64,000 bases of DNA from Ligula intestinalis (GCA_036362985.1 JAYGXS010000003.1:75427319-75491318), one strand, 5' to 3'; counted from the first letter of the stretch, positions 22,701 to 37,700 are shown. Notes: generated by a model not told the origin, from the letters alone. Numbers and translations are program-made.

Positions 22701-25700
22701 GCCCAAGGATGCGTTTGGTAGTGGATTGAACAGCGTCCCGTAGTTGACATCATCGAGTCTCAATAGACGTGTTCTCTTCTGCGACTGGGACGTTATCCAG
22801 CTGTTGGGTCAACTCGTTGCTGAAATGCAAACGGTTGGCAGGCAAGTTTAACAAAGCACTATTCAACTTACCTGGGGGCCGCTTACCTTGAGGTCTCCTG
22901 CGTGGTTGGAGACGGATCTGCATCTTGGAGATGATGAGACGACGATCGGTATCACCGTCGGCGCCCGGCATTGCCTTTGTGACCAGCACGTCCTGCTGAT
23001 CGCGCCGTCGCACGAGGACATAATCCAGAAGATGCAACTGACGAGATCTGGGGTGCATCCAGGTCGCCTTGTGCTGCAGCGGTTGACTGAAGTAGGTGTT
23101 GGTCAGTATGAGACGGTGCACCGCGCAGGTTCGAAGGAGGAGTAGGCCATTGTAATTGAGCCCGCGGAGGATGTGGGGTCCGAGCACTCCCCTTCAGGCG
23201 GCGTGGTCCGTGCCGACGCGGGCATTGAAGTCACCAAGTATTATCAACTTGTCCGCCTTCGGCACAGAGGCCAGGAGGGCGTGCAGATCCTCGTAGAACT
23301 TGTTCTTTGTCTCGTCGGAGCTGGTCATCGGAGGAGCGTAGACACTAACGATGGTGGCGAAGTTGCCACCCCAGAGAGGCAGGCGGAGGCTCATCAGGCG
23401 TTCGTTGATGCCCTGCGGCTTACAGGGTAGTCGTCCCACGATGTCCTACCGGATGGCAAAGGCGACACCGGCTTCGCGTCGCTCTGTCGTCGGACGGCCC
23501 ACATCGAAGAAGGTGTAGCCGGCGCCCACCTCTTCTGTGGAACCTTCGCCTTAGAAGCGGGTTTAACTGAGTGCATCAATATAATTGATAATGTCACTTT
23601 GAAATGTGCTTTTTAGGAGTCAATTTGAGCAAGACTGCAACAACAAAACAAAACAAGATTTAATGATGGCATCAAGTTTCAATTAATAAACGTTTTTTGC
23701 ACTTCTGGTAGGGCCGGTAGGTACTGTGAAACACTCTCGAACAGGCAGAGGTGAGATCCTACTCGGCCGTGTGAGCAGGATGGTCATGGGGGACGTATTA
23801 AGTGAGAAGTAGGTTATAACAGGCTAAACCATCTGGGTGTTAATCGAAACGATACATAATTCGGTCGTACGAGTCTGACTGGCTGGAGTCAGGAGAAGGA
23901 CAAGGGTGGCGGGCAGAGAGAAAATGCTGGAGGAAGAAAGTCTAGTAGGAGTAGAGTGGGCCTTGTCGTGTAGTATAAGGCTAGTCATAGGAAGGGAATG
24001 CTTTTACATCTCTGCTTCTCATCGTTGAACTACCACGGTCTTTGAATGCTGCCGGAGACGTTCATCGTTTTTCGAGCAGCAGATGCGGCCAAAGTCAAAA
24101 AATGTTTCGAAAGGCGTTTAGGTGACATTTGCTTTCACAGTATAGAACGATTAGACTCATATTACTAAATATTCCTTTTCTCTCATGACGACTAGTGCAT
24201 CGTAAACGGTAAAGGGACAAGTTTGGCATCTTGGCCTGACCATCCTCTCACATCTCATTCAAACCCCTACAGTGTTTTCTTTTCTTCGATTGATGCTGGA
24301 ATTTAAACAAAGAAATGATTTTTTGGTTAACATTGCTCAAAGCCTAACGCGTTAGTGTGATATGAAGACTTCATTTGCGGGCGACCGGGGCAAAAGCAAT
24401 TTGACCAGGGCTTTTTTTTCACTAGCCTTGCACTTTACCTGTCCTTCTTGTTGTTGTTGTGGTGGTGGTTAGGACGGTAGTTGCTCCCCGCCTCCCCCCT
24501 ATGGTGCAATTTTATTCAAGCAAGTCCAATCCGAGAGAGAGAGAGTTTAGGCTACAGCCCCTGCATCGTCCGACAATCCATTCTTGCTGTTTTTTTGAAG
24601 GTAGTTGTGCCCCCCCCCCTGCCATTTTCTTTCAGTGAGTCCAATCCGAGAGAGAGAGAGTTTAGGCTACAGCTCCCACATCGTCCGACAATCCAGTCTC
24701 GTCAGATATTCGAGGCACGTCCTACCATAGCCCCGTTTGCCTGTCTGCATTTGGAAAATCACCTGTTCTTCCGACGCCTGCGCGATAGTGCCATCCAGTT
24801 TAACCTATTTAATCGCTTTTACTGTTACCGTGTTGTACAAATAAGCATGCGCCATATGTTACTTTGTGTTTGCCAGTTGGTATAAAGATGCACATTCCAT
24901 TCTGTTCTTCACGCCCGCAGCCTTGTAGGTTTACCGAAGTGTACCATCTACCTTTATTACTCCGTCTTACCTCTATGACGTACGGTTTTTTGCTGTGTTA
25001 CAGGTATGTGCTAGAAATGTATGGCTCTTTCAGTGGAATCAACAGGAAGATCCAACTCAAATACCAACCCACTGGGAGGCATTCGGAAGCAAAGAAGGAC
25101 AAATTGCAGGGTACGTATGTCTGCATTGTTGTAGGCTTAAGTACATGCAGGTCCTCTTTGACTTGTGTTGCGATCAAGGATGGGCGATCTACTGTTAACA
25201 CAAACACTGAGATTTTGCCGTCTAATAGATGAAGGCAGTCAACTGTTGAGATAAATTTATGTGGTACACAAGGCACTTTGCCGTGAGTTGCCTGTTCGCT
25301 TGTGTGCGAACAATGCGACCGTTCGGGGGCGTTTGGGCAGCTGTGGAATGTGTATGGGTTTGTCATAATTCGTGTCAGCAGGCGGTAGTGAGTGTTGTGT
25401 ATGTGATTGGTTAAGTCAAGGGCAGTCTGGGACGCATAAACACAAGGGATAATTTGTGAGACGCAGGCCGGCCGATGCAGGTGTGACCTTGAGTAAGCTG
25501 AGGTCAAGTCTGGGACTGTCATGCTTTGATAGAGCGCCTGTTAGTTAGGGAGCTTGTCGCGGTCGTTGGGATGCTGGGGAAAATAGGAGACGCTGGACCG
25601 GCTACTAGGTCAAGTCTGGTAAAGCGCAGATCGCCTGTCAGTTAGTTTTCTGGCTGGCTGGCTGGCCTGGCGGGCATCGTAACGTCATAAGAGGGCAGCA

Positions 25701-28700
25701 CTGCAGCAGCAGATATATTTGTACTCTGATTAAGCTCACTTTCACCCCCTCAGAGGGCCCGTTCTAGCAACGAACTATGACTAGGTTGAAGGCTGCAAAC
25801 CATGCCATAGAGCGCAATTACCGTTTCTGTCGTCTTCTTGTCGGTAATGTTTTGTGCTTGGAGATATCCGATAGTTATATGATCAGATTCAGAAGCGTAG
25901 ACCAAACCGAACATCATGTTCCATCGGGTCGAAGAACACCACTCTTATCTGACTTAGAGGAGGACGGCCTGCTAGTCTACCGCCACACCTTTGCTATTGG
26001 CGTGATTTTACGCCAGATCTGTGCTGTTGATTACCAGTGTGGCATCTTTACGCCACCCTTTGAGTCTATGTATGCCCACGGTCCGGAGACCGCATGCCCT
26101 TCTACTTTTTTCTTTGCATTTTCTGATGCAAATGAGTATCCAATGCGCACTATAAAAGTGAGCGCATGGTTTCCTACTAGTAGAGAGTGTTCCTCCATTA
26201 CAGAACATTTGTTAGATACGGGTCATTCTGTGGACCCTACAATTTCCTTCCGAGCACGAATAACTCGTACCTTGCGCTGCCTGGAGGCAGCCTACATACG
26301 GCGGTCAAAACCTGACCTACGTAAACAGTTGGAGCATGTGGTTAACCTAGCTTTGCCTTCGTAAAATCTGGCTCCCAGATTTACACAGTCCCCTACCCTT
26401 ATTTTCGCTCTAACTCCTTTTCATCTGCTTTTCTTACCACTGCCGCTCACTAACTTCACTAGTTAGCCTTCGTTACCTGTAAAAAATATCTCAGGTTGGG
26501 GTAACTTATGCGTCTCCCTTGTAGCGGTCAAGGATGTGCGATCTACTATAACCACTACGCTAAGACTGTTCCGTCTGATGAAAGAAGGCAGTTAGATGTT
26601 AGGAGCAATTTATTGGTACACAAGGCAAGTTGCCGGGAATGGTCTGTTTGCTTACGTGTGATAATTGCGTCCGTATGGGAGCGTGTCAGCAGCGATGTCT
26701 GGACAATACAGCCGTTCAGCAGCGTGCTAGCGGCGGTGCTTTGTGAACGAGTTTACAATTGTTCGTGTCAGGACGCGGGAGTGCCTGTTGGGTGTCTGAT
26801 TGGGCAGGTTACAAGGAAAGTCAGTGGAACTCAATGAGCAAAGGTCCCGGGTTCGAATCTCGGCGTTCCAACCCTTGAGATTGGGTATGACTGGCTGATG
26901 ACGGCTATCTAGCCAGAAATGGCCATTTTTGGCCTCCTTTTGCTTTGGCAGATCCATTCTATTCCATCCTATCATCACAGTCCCTATGTGACTGCCTGCA
27001 CAGGCTGTAATTCTGAGCTCCTGGGCAAAGCGGAACTTAATTGTTCCTCTACTAGATTGGCGAAGCACATATCTGCATAAGGGACTATGTGACAAGGCAG
27101 GCTGGTCAATGCACACTAGACGCGCGCTGCCTGCACATGTGACCTCGACTACGCTGAGGTCAAGTCTAGGGCAGATGTGCTTTGGTGGAGCGTCTGTTAG
27201 TTAGCGAGCCTGTCGCGTTCGTTGGGACGCAGGAGAAAAAAGAGACTGGAGCAGCCACTAGGCCAAGCCTGGCGGGCATCGTGAGGACATTGGGACAGCT
27301 GCCACACCCTATAAAAGACACCGAAATAGGAAAGCCGCGCTCAAGTAACAAGGCTGGCCCTGTGCATAACAATGGTAACTATTCCCGTGTCCGGCCCTGA
27401 ACACTAGTCTTAACATAAACCTAAACCGTAGCCCAAAGCGCTAAACATCTAGTTAACAGTAAATGTAACCTTAACTTTAACTTCCCTGGAATTTGACACA
27501 AAACCATCTGTACTGTTGGCGATTCCCGTTCTCGTTCCTGCAGCCATCAGTCAGCCAACCGAAGTTAGAGTTTGCATCCCGTGATATTCAGGTACTGGAC
27601 TAAATACGGCTAGCTGCGGACGTCAAATAAACCAGAAATGACCGTCCCCACCGCTCAGTGATAATTCATTTCGTTTACTGCTTTCTCATGCCTAAACAAA
27701 CACCTACAAGGGGTCTAGACCGAAGGGCTTTTGGTCGACTGCGTCAAGCCAAATTATATGAATAAAGGGTCGCTTCGTGAACAAATTTCGATTTTGAGCT
27801 TTTTCTACTACTCCCTCACTCCAGGCCAGATGTGTGCCTTCGTTCCTGTATAACAAATTATTCCGCCGGTCGGATACCGTTTGTCTAGATCACTTTTAGA
27901 CGAGCTATGTGTTAACGCGCGACACCCCAGAAAGCAGTAATTTTTACCGCAGACGACAATTATGATGCCAGCCCCGACTCACTTCCCCCCGTGCAACGAC
28001 TATCCTGCTTTGGCGCAATTACCTGCCGAGTCGGCCGCAGTTACGCACGCAATAGTCGGCCGGCGGCGACTATACGCCATCTGAATTCGTTTCTTGGTGC
28101 GCCTGGAATCTCCTGTAGCATATAAGTTGCCTGACATTGATCTTAAACCATAGAGAATGGCTCTCTATAATGCTCAAATATCCAGTCGCTTACTGCAGAC
28201 TAATCTAGCGTAGAAAACGCTAAACAAACCGGAAAGAACATCCCGGACGATCCATACCTAGGTCGCAGAAACGTTATACTGCTTTATACCGACAACGGAA
28301 GATAATAAATTTATAAAATTCAGTTTTTTGCGTCGGTTAAAGCCTCTTCGGGACGTCAAGTCAGGCTTTTGGAAACGCAAGTAATCGGTGACTTATTACT
28401 TTCAGGACTTCGTCTATAATAAGTTTTCCAAAAGGACTTTTCCGGTACGAGCTTTAGTCTAAGTTCTCGTCTAAGGATTATTATATGAACTCCTCGGCGC
28501 AGGAGCCGTTCCTAATGCAGATTATTTTGCGCTAAATTCCAAAGATATTAGGGTCAGGGTTAAGTAGGGTTAGTGCTAAGATTGGGGTTACAGTGACGTT
28601 TGGGGTTAGGATTACAATTGGGGAATATTCACCTGTCTGCCAACCTCAGGCAAGGTCACCCTTGGTTGTAACGGTGCCAAACTCTGCTGTCATTGTCTAA

Positions 28701-31700
28701 GTACGCCCTTTGTACTTCCCAAGGGAGAACAAAATAGGAACGGCCTAACTTTGGTAGCCACCCGGAGGAGAGTTTATTGTGTACAAAACTCGGAGTTGCT
28801 GTCTCGGGGACAGTTGTCGTTGGCATCAGCTAGGGCCTGACGTGGACTTGAGGTGTCCTTGTCAGTCCGTTAGGCCAGGCTCCTAGGTCGTTCTTATTTC
28901 CGTAGCCGCCCTCCCGACCTGTTTTCGACAATTTTGAAACGAAAAGATGTTCAAATCTTGGTTAGCTTATTTGAACGACTACGAAAAATTTGAGTTGACC
29001 CAAGTGTGAAAAACTCAAGGCGTTTGGCGGGAATCGAAACCGCGCATCAGAGAAAGCCTTTGCCGGAGGCTATTGCTCTACCGCTAAGCTACAAACGCCC
29101 GCTTCACGCCACGAGTTTGTAGCTTAGCAGTAGAGCATTAGCCTCCGGCAAAGGCTTTCTCCGATGCGCGGGTTCAAATCCCGCCAAACGCCTAGAGTTT
29201 TTCACACTTGGGTCAACTCAAATTAAGCAAATCTGCCAAACCAACTTAATACTTAAGTCAGCCTCGTAGTCATTCTGGTGGATTCTATATGATTGCTTAG
29301 GAAATCCTGCTTGGGCAGTCAACTTGCTCCTGTATTGATGGATTCCGTATGGGCGAAAAGTTGAGCGGGTAATATCGATCCAAGTGTGATTAAACTCATG
29401 GCGTGAAGCGGGCGTTTGTAGCTTAGTGGTAGAGAATTAGCCTCCGGCAAAGGCTTTCTCTGATGCGCGGGTTCAAATCCCGCCAAACGCCTAGAGTTTT
29501 TCACACTTGGGTCGACTCAAATTAAGCAAATCTGCCAAACCAACTTACTAAGAAAAATTACTTTGATAAAGAATTACCAGCACTACTTTTGATAGAGTTC
29601 TTTAGCATACTCTTGAAGATTCAAAAGCTTGATGCTGTCTTAAATATGTGCTGTGATTAGTATGCTGTGTTTTGATCACTATCTATTCGTGGATGCTTGA
29701 GCTAAACGATACTAAATCGGCTTCTGTGTACTTCACTCGTTTTTTTGAGCGAAAAAAAACTTTTCGGGGTGTTCTGAAGTTGCTTTCGCTATAGTGGGTG
29801 GCTACCGTTAGAGGACTACAACAGGGCAGCCTGCCGTTGCCTGGAGCCTAAAAGTGAGTAAACAAGTATGTAGCACGAGCAGAACTGCATCCTTTACGCC
29901 CCAGTGCTTAATTGTCTCCTCGGGTGGCTTGCAGGCTTGGAATTCACTGTTATAAGACAGGAGAGGCGGGGATTATATGAGCCATACGACGCAAACTTAC
30001 CCGTTGTAATGCGTTCAACAAGCTTTTGAGCTTTCACGGCAGGCTAAATATCGTGGTGGCTTGAAAGAGTTCCAAGTGGCCGACTAGTTTGCTCCCATTC
30101 GGGTCAACCTTCAATGGCTTCCTGCTAAAATGACTTTGCGATGTCTGTCCTCGTCGCCAGATTCGACCACGCTCCATCGAAAATTATTCAATGGCTGTGT
30201 AGAATCCGAAGTTATTGTGACGTCTGTCTGTCTGCACAGACAAACTTACTTCACGTTTAAATTTCCATCACCTGGATTTAGCCCTCTGAATTTTGCCGGT
30301 AATACTTCAACCCACTGCATTAAGTGCTGTCTATGTGTTAATCAGAGGGACACTCCTGCTATCTGGCCATTCTATCTATGGCCTGCTTTTTTTATTTTAC
30401 CTTCCAGCCACACTCAAGTGAAACCCGCTTAGTTGGCTGGCGGTTCCTTTTATTTGGGCCTGTTACATGCACAGGGATGTTTGCTTTTTGCAGTTGCAAC
30501 ATTCAAATGCAAGCTAGTCTGTACTTGTAACTTTTGGAGTAGGTTTACTAACAGAATGTAAAAGGCTCGTCACGCAAGTCAAAGCTACGAAAGCATTGGT
30601 TATTCATGCTGATGGGAAGCGCACTTTCCATAGCGGTAGAACGCGCGTTTGGACTGTAGCGTCTAAGTAATAGTTTTGCTTAGGGCACTGCAAACATGAG
30701 ATCGAATCCCAGGTTATTGGTAAAACGGAGGAATTACCAGAATGATGGCTTTATTGTGTACAGAACCCCTATGTTGCTGTCTCAAGCAGCCCTGGTCCCT
30801 GGCGAAGCCACGGCTGGTGTTGACTGCATTCAGTAGTGTCTCTGGTTGTCTGACTGTGTGTTTTTGTTGTGAGAGGTGTGAAGATGGCAGCTGCTTTTAC
30901 ATGACCATGAAGCGAGTTCCAGTGGAGTATGATCTGTGTGTTATATTACCCGAGGGAGTGTCGCCCGTAGAGGCCCACGTTACGTTGGCCGAGGAGCGGT
31001 ATGTTCATGCCGCGACTAGATAGCCACGCGCGTTGCGCGCGTATGTGTGCGAGTGGAATATCGGTCAAGAGTCTCAGGATGGTAAACAACCGCTGGCAAA
31101 GACACATGACGCTGAAGCAGTGACCAATGGGAAGGAGAGAGCATTGTTGGCTGTCCGCCACAGGATAACCCGGAAGTCGATAGCTTAAATGACAAATTTT
31201 CATACCTTCTGTCTTTGCTGATTTTCTGATATTTGTTTCCATCTGTCTGATGGTATTTCGCATGCACTTGCTTCTTACCAACTCACAATAATACAAACAT
31301 CACTACAGGCTCCGCTGATGATCGGAAGACCAACGAGGCCAACAAGGCGGAGGTGGCAGCCAACCAGGCCGAGGCTGCCGAGCCCTGTATCCTACTTGTG
31401 GTAAAATGGGGTGGCGAATTGACCCAGGCGGGCAGGCAACAGGCGGAGCAGCTGGGACGTGCCTTCCGATGCATCTATCCCGGTGGCGACGGTAATTACA
31501 GCAAGAATCCGGGCCTTGGTCTGTTGCGCCTTCACAGTACCTACCGGCATGACCTGAAAATCTACGCCTCCGATGAGGGCCGGGTCCAGATGACAGCTGC
31601 GGCCTTCGCCAAGGGCTTTCTCGCCCTCGAGGGTGAACTGCCGCCGATTCTGGTTCAGATGGTCAAGAGCGCAAACACAAACGGCCTGCTAGACAACGAC

Positions 31701-34700
31701 AATGACTGCCATCACTACCAGCAGATTGTCAAGAAGCGGATCAAGGAGGTGATGTCTAAGCGGGGCGAGTTCAACGACGAAGACCGAGCTAAACTTGTTC
31801 CCACAGGCGCCAAGGCCCTTCTAAATGCCATGAATTTCGTGCGTAATCCGCACGAGGCCTGCACGAAACTCTTTGGCTACGTGCAGCGCTTGGCTAATCG
31901 TGTGGCTATGCTGACCGCCAACCCGAAGGAACGCTCCAGGATTGAACTCTACCACAATGAGAGCTGGGATCTGCTGCTGCGTCGGTGGGGCAAGTTGGTG
32001 AAGGATTTTAGGTCACCATCGGGGGATTTTGACGTCTCCAAGCTGCCTGACATTTACGACAATATCAAGTACGATATTCAGCACAATCCGGGCATACTCA
32101 TAGACTCTGAGATGCTTGAATTCTTTAGTCTGGCCCGAGCTCTTGCAGACATCGTCGTACCTCAGGTGAGGGCCTTTTTACTTGTTCTGTTGACGCGAGA
32201 CGTTATGTACTCCCCTTGAGCACTTTTGGACTGTTTAGAGGCAGCCTCCACTATGGTCTCGAGGAACGGGGGTGTCGATTCAACTTTTTCAACTTTTATC
32301 GTTATCGTCTCTTATACTAAATACTCTTTAACTGTCCCAACTTGCTCTTTCGCCTACTAATTAACCTTGTAATGTCCCAGTCTGTGGTAAAAATCGGATA
32401 TATGACCCTACTAGTCCTTTGGGTTGGCTTATATCACGCTGACCTTGAGTGACACCATTAGCAGTAAAGTTCCACTTAGCATTATGGATTAGTGTTAGGC
32501 CTACGAATAGAGTTTTAAATGGGTCCTCAGAGTAAGGCTGGGGGTATAGGGTTAGTATTGGAGGTTAAGGGTTAGTAGTCAGGCTGTCAGCGTTGTCACT
32601 GTCAGTTCTTTCTTCAGACATGACCAATACAATGGTCACGTGCTGGGATCAGTTCGCCTGGGATGTCCAACTAATGTCTCCAGTTTTTCTTATATCTGCC
32701 GGTTTGTAGATCCTGATTCTTCGTATTTCAAGTAGTGTTTTCTCGCTTGATTTGAGTTTTTCAAGAAGCTGATGGAGTAAATGTAATTTCTCGGTCTCCC
32801 CCAAGGCAGCTATATGTATGTCAGTATTACAGCAGTCTTTGTCTTTCGTCTCCTGAGTGCGGTCACATATCTGATCGTTGTTAAGTACCCAGTAGCTGGT
32901 GGCCTTACCCTAGTAGACTGCTCTTAGTCACTTTTGGCTTGTCGGTCCGATGTCGACTTTTTGAGGTGGGTTTCACGTTCTTCAACACCCTTCTTAAAGA
33001 TGTCAACCCGCTAGCTGTTGGTGGCATGCTGTAGTCTGGGTGATAGAAATTCACTACTCACCGAAACGGCAATTGCAACCTTCACTTCAAGGATACAGAT
33101 CGATTGTCCATTCGTGATTGAGCTTCGAAAGTTTATTTTTTTACTCCTTTAGCACATCAATAAACAACCTGATCCTCTTTTTAGGAGTACGGTATAACCA
33201 AGGAGGAGAAACTTGTAATCAGTCAGCGCATTTGCACACCCCTGCTGCGCAAAATCCTTTCTGATGCTCGTTACACCGACGTGGATGAATGCACACGCTT
33301 GCATGCCGGGTATGTGCTCTGCCAATAGGGACTTATCCTTTTCCTCCTGCCGTCCTTTGTCTCCTTATCTTATGTTCTCGAATGTTAAGCAGTTGGAAGT
33401 CCTAAACGGGAGCATGATAAGCAAGCTGGTGTTTTTACTGGTCAATTTTGAGGCTATGATAGTACTCGTTCATTGGAGGATGGAGGCGCCTAACCGAAGG
33501 GACAATACCTGAACCACACTTATCTTAAACTGATTTTTGTTTGTAGCGAACCATCTCACCTCCTACTGTCAACCATATTTACCCGAATAATGTTGCCATA
33601 TCCCTTAATAATTTAAGTACTCATGCATTGTATTGGCCTGATAAGGAATTATTGGAATTGGTCTTTCGCTGACCCCCCCCCCCCCACCTTCCAGACAATG
33701 AGTAGTTATTTACCTTGTACTCTATAACCAATTGAGGGGAAAGTAGGGGGTCAGGAACTCCATATTCTACCCTAAGTAGATGAGCGTACACCAATCAGAT
33801 ACAGGGCACACCCACCCTGGTTTTTGATGTCCTTGTGTATGCCCCGTAACTGATCCGTGTACGCCCCTCTACTAATGTATAAGCTAGATCAAAACTGGCA
33901 AGACGTCAGGCCCGTTAGCTCAATGGTTAGGGCATTTGTCTCTAACTAACGGGGTCGAACTTCGAGTGTGGCGGCAATTTCCGCTGTTACACTGGAGTTC
34001 GGCACCCCAGCTTACGACGGTTAATAAGCCAGAAAAGGTAAAATGTCCTAAAATCTTCCACCCTGTCAGTTTCCGATTTCCTCTTTCTCACGTCTTTCTC
34101 AATGCCCAGGCTTTCACTTCCTTGCTTTCTGTTCCCTCCCTCACCCCAAGGTGGCTTTTGACTCGTCTGTGAAATACCTGCCCCTAGAACTGCCCTTTTG
34201 TCACTTCCCTCTCTTTTTCTGAGCTCCTACTGTCTTTGTCGCAAACGAAGCATAAAAGCCGTCTGCGGTTTGTCCGCTGTCAACCAATGTTACTCCTGCC
34301 AAGTTATGACAGTTTGGCCGAATTCGGCTGAATAATTGGCTGTCTGTTCGTAACCTGTGCCACTCATATGGAGCTGGTTTATGTCGGGAAGCAAATAAAT
34401 CGGTGTGTGCTCATTCCCGTTTGAATCGAACCGCGACAAAGTGGCGCGGAACGGATGGACTGCGGTTCAATGAAGTGTACGTCGTAGTTCAATGAGGTGG
34501 ACCCCATCCGTGCCGTGTGCAGACACATATTTGTGTTCCGGGTTCCAGTTGGTAGTCGGGGTTTTGATTGGCTGAGTGCCGGCAGAATAAACCCAAAAAC
34601 TCCACTGTCTAAATGTACCTGCATTTTCTATCGTCTCCTCCCTATTGTGCTATGATAGCTTGACCAACTTTGGCCTGGTTGTTGGTCTCCTGTTCGTGCA

Positions 34701-37700
34701 TGACCTTTGTCATCCATACGGAGCTCGTTTGCTTCGGGAAGCCAGCAGACCAATGTGTGTGCGTTACTGCTCAAAATATTAATTATCACGCCAATTATTG
34801 ACACCACTGGTGAAATCCTGTTCTTGAAAGATTTAGACGCGGGCGCTCAGTCAGCATCACACGAAGCACAAACAATGGGTGGCTGTGGAGTAACATCATA
34901 ACTGTGTTGTCGCTCTAATGTTGGATGTGAACGTGCAGTGATGGAGTCGCCTTCTCCATGACCCACGAATTCTGTCCTCACTTCGCTGGCACGTAAGGTA
35001 AAACAGAGCTCATACGCCCAGGCGTTACGGGGTCACCTCGCCTGCAGACTCAAACACACCAAAAATAAGATCATTGGTTATGCTACGAATTTCACTTACT
35101 CCGAAGTATCTTGACCTCTGCACGCTAGCAGCCAACATCAGTCGGCCACGAGGTGTTCTTTCGCTTTTAACAGTATATGCTATTATGCCGGCTTCGCGTT
35201 CAGCACTGTGCAACTTTTTCCGAGTACTTTTCACGTAGATTCAAGCCTTTAGCCTTGATTCGACAGTTTCCGTGTTTTGGTATGTCGACTTTTGACGGGG
35301 GTGGTTTTCGAGAGCACGTGTGCTTCGCTGCACACGCGATTTAATGAATCTGTTCCACAGGATTGGCCTCGTGAACAGCTAATTTGAGCCTGGTTGGTTT
35401 GCTTCTGTTAACAGTATGTGTCCTCGTTTTATTGTGTGCATATTGATTTCCATGCATGTAAGTAGAATTCAAACTCCTCTGTAGAATAATCGATGGACTT
35501 CGATATGTCCATTGTTTGGCCTCCGCCTTCGTCTGCACGAGTTGAACTAGGCTATCGGATATAATTTTGTGGTAGGATCTTGGGCCGACTGCAAATTGAG
35601 ATTACACTGTTTACAGATGCAAGTGAAGATTGGTATCACAGAACCCAGGTCGGTAGAAAAAAGCAAAATTTGTGAACGTCTCAGCACGAACATTAGTGCG
35701 TAAAGTGTGGCGCGATGAACACAGGTTGTGTGCGTCCACCATGCTAAAGGATCTGCAAAGCGGCCCTTGTGCTGTTGGAATCCTGATATTTAGATACTCT
35801 TTCAATCACTATCCGTGTAGATCGTTAATCAACATACAGTAACCTTTACTGACTGGGAATTCGGCAACGGTCTGGGTGTAATTCGACAGTATTCTTACAA
35901 TTTGCCGGTCCCATAATAGCGAGCTGGAACAGCAGTAGGAGCGTCTGAGGAATAATCAAAATCTGTTATCGAGGTACCCGAATGGCCATCACTGGCGTAT
36001 TTGTCATTATCTCAACTGCTGGGTAACCCCGATGTTTTCATTGGGACTCAGTGAGTCCGTTAGCATTTAGGTTCGAGACTACCTCCCTTACTTACGGGGC
36101 TCGCGCCCTGCTGGTTGAGCTCGTTAAATTTGGCAATTGTTTCGGCGATCGAACCTTTTGATTCGTCCTTTTCCAATTTACCCACGTGTAGTTGATCTAG
36201 TGGAATTATGCCCACGCAAACATTTTTTCTTCGTCTTTTTTTAGCTCATTTCCTCCTCTATTTTGCGCTGAAGCAAGTGGATGGGACCATTACATTGCAT
36301 GCTGTTCCTCCTGCCTAGCCTTGGAAAGGCACAAGTTTTGTAGATATATTGCTCCCCGCCGCATTCGATTCTGCTTCATTCTGGCAGTTTTTCCCCTCGT
36401 GAAAACGATCCCTATGTCTGATCGGTCGCTTTCTGTTGATGCTGCCAGCATGTGTTTTCTTTTTCATCCTACACCTCTGAACTGATTGCCATTCTATCCA
36501 ACCCCGTACAGGTACTCCAAGGGTGTGGCCTCACCGGAGCGTTTCGTTCGGACACGGCTCTACTTCACCAGTGAGAGTCACCTGCACTCCCTGCTCACAT
36601 GTCTACAGTACGGTGATTTGGCCGACGTAGCGAAAGATGAACAATGGCGTAGGGCTATGGACTACGTAACGACCGTGCCTGAGCTCAACTACCTCTCTCA
36701 AGTTGTCATAATGATCTATGAAGACCCCACTGTGGTGAGTAACCCCCACTTCCCACCCCCTATCCTACAAACCATTTCTCCAAACTGTTGCGAATAAGCT
36801 TCCTAAACTTAAGGACTATTACCTGCCTGTAAGTGGCATTTAAAGTGGGAGTTAATAGGATTCATGGCCCAAAGTGTTGGCATAGAGTTGACAAATTTCG
36901 ATTTCCTTTCTGATCGTCAATCTGAATATAAACACCCACAGCAGCAGGCACTTTCAGGCGACACAAAAAGTGACGTTCGGCAATCTAGCCTGTTTATAAA
37001 TGTGAGGTGTCTATTTTAGTCTTACCTTCGGGTTTTGGCGCTGGCTCTCGTGCAAGCTGTAACTACAAGGCACACCATCTTCGGATCGCTTTTAGCGATG
37101 CCACTACTGGATTACCTTTTTTGCATTCTGCCCTGGAATTCGCGAAATGAAAGAAAGCTCCCATTCTTGTCTTTCAAACAGAGCAGACCCGAAGGCGCAA
37201 GTGTCGTGTGACCTTAAGAATATTTTGCTAAAAATAGCCATACCAAATCAGGTTAAAAAACTTTGGTTTCTCGCGTTTTGCGGTCCTCACGATAACTTTC
37301 CCTGAACACGCTGAGTTACTGTTCGTTTTTTCATTCCTTTTTTTCATTTTTTAAGTTTGATCCTTTTTGTAAGTATGGTAAATCGCACTCGACCTGGTGG
37401 ATGATCAACATTCACCCAATACCTAACCTTGAAATAAGGAAATGTCCAAGATCCGAAAAAAACCGAAAATGAAACAAAAATATAAAACAACGGGTGAAAG
37501 CGTCATCGAAGTAAGTTGTTTTAGTATCGAAGTGACGACATCAGTGGCCTTACTTAGGTCATTTAGAGCCAACATGTGTTGCTTAGTTTATAGCGAGAGC
37601 TGAGTATTTACTAGGCAATCCGCTGTGCTTTTAAACTATTACCACACGCTAAATCCGTGGCTTAGAATGCTGACGGGGGTTACGCAGTACGCCTCCTGAG

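Larger units (their letters stand above)
20204..25003 (+). other. PPIP5K intron 3
   Basis: 4.8 kb, mostly a minus-strand RTE-like LINE (about 20900-23600). 20522-20655 is open in one frame and coding-looking but unassigned. 23610-24470 holds nothing recognised. A two-copy 124-bp tandem repeat (24477-24706) precedes exon 4. Confidence 0.8.
25111..31308 (+). other. PPIP5K intron 4
   Basis: 6.2 kb. Contents: dispersed repeat pair (25170-25710 and 26520-27310), PLE C-terminal fragment (26195-26363), SINE (26815-26960), tRNA-like cluster (29019-29490) and TTAGGG-like stretches (about 28545-28620). 27650-28540 and 29560-31300 show no gene. Confidence 0.75.
33310..36511 (+). other. PPIP5K intron 6
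   Basis: 3.2 kb. Contents: poly(C) run near 33671-33685, SINE (33905-34050), dispersed repeat (about 34280-34780). 34800-36500 shows nothing recognised. Confidence 0.8.

Noticed and set aside
21456..23430. Plus-strand frames at 21.4-23.4 kb
   Set aside because: All are antisense to the RTE-like LINE.
24530..24665. (GA)n runs and poly(C) runs as regulatory elements
   Set aside because: Ordinary microsatellites in an intron; no further evidence for function.
26566..26600. CTGATGA at about 26570 in the dispersed repeat as a hammerhead
   Set aside because: The following bases lack a closing helix II and GAAA; the paired copy at 25.2 kb does not conserve the box.
29412..29490. Calling the 79-bp tRNA-like units functional tRNA genes
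   Set aside because: Acceptor and T arm are good, but extra central bases and no U33 before any sensible anticodon; shared flanks show a repeat family.
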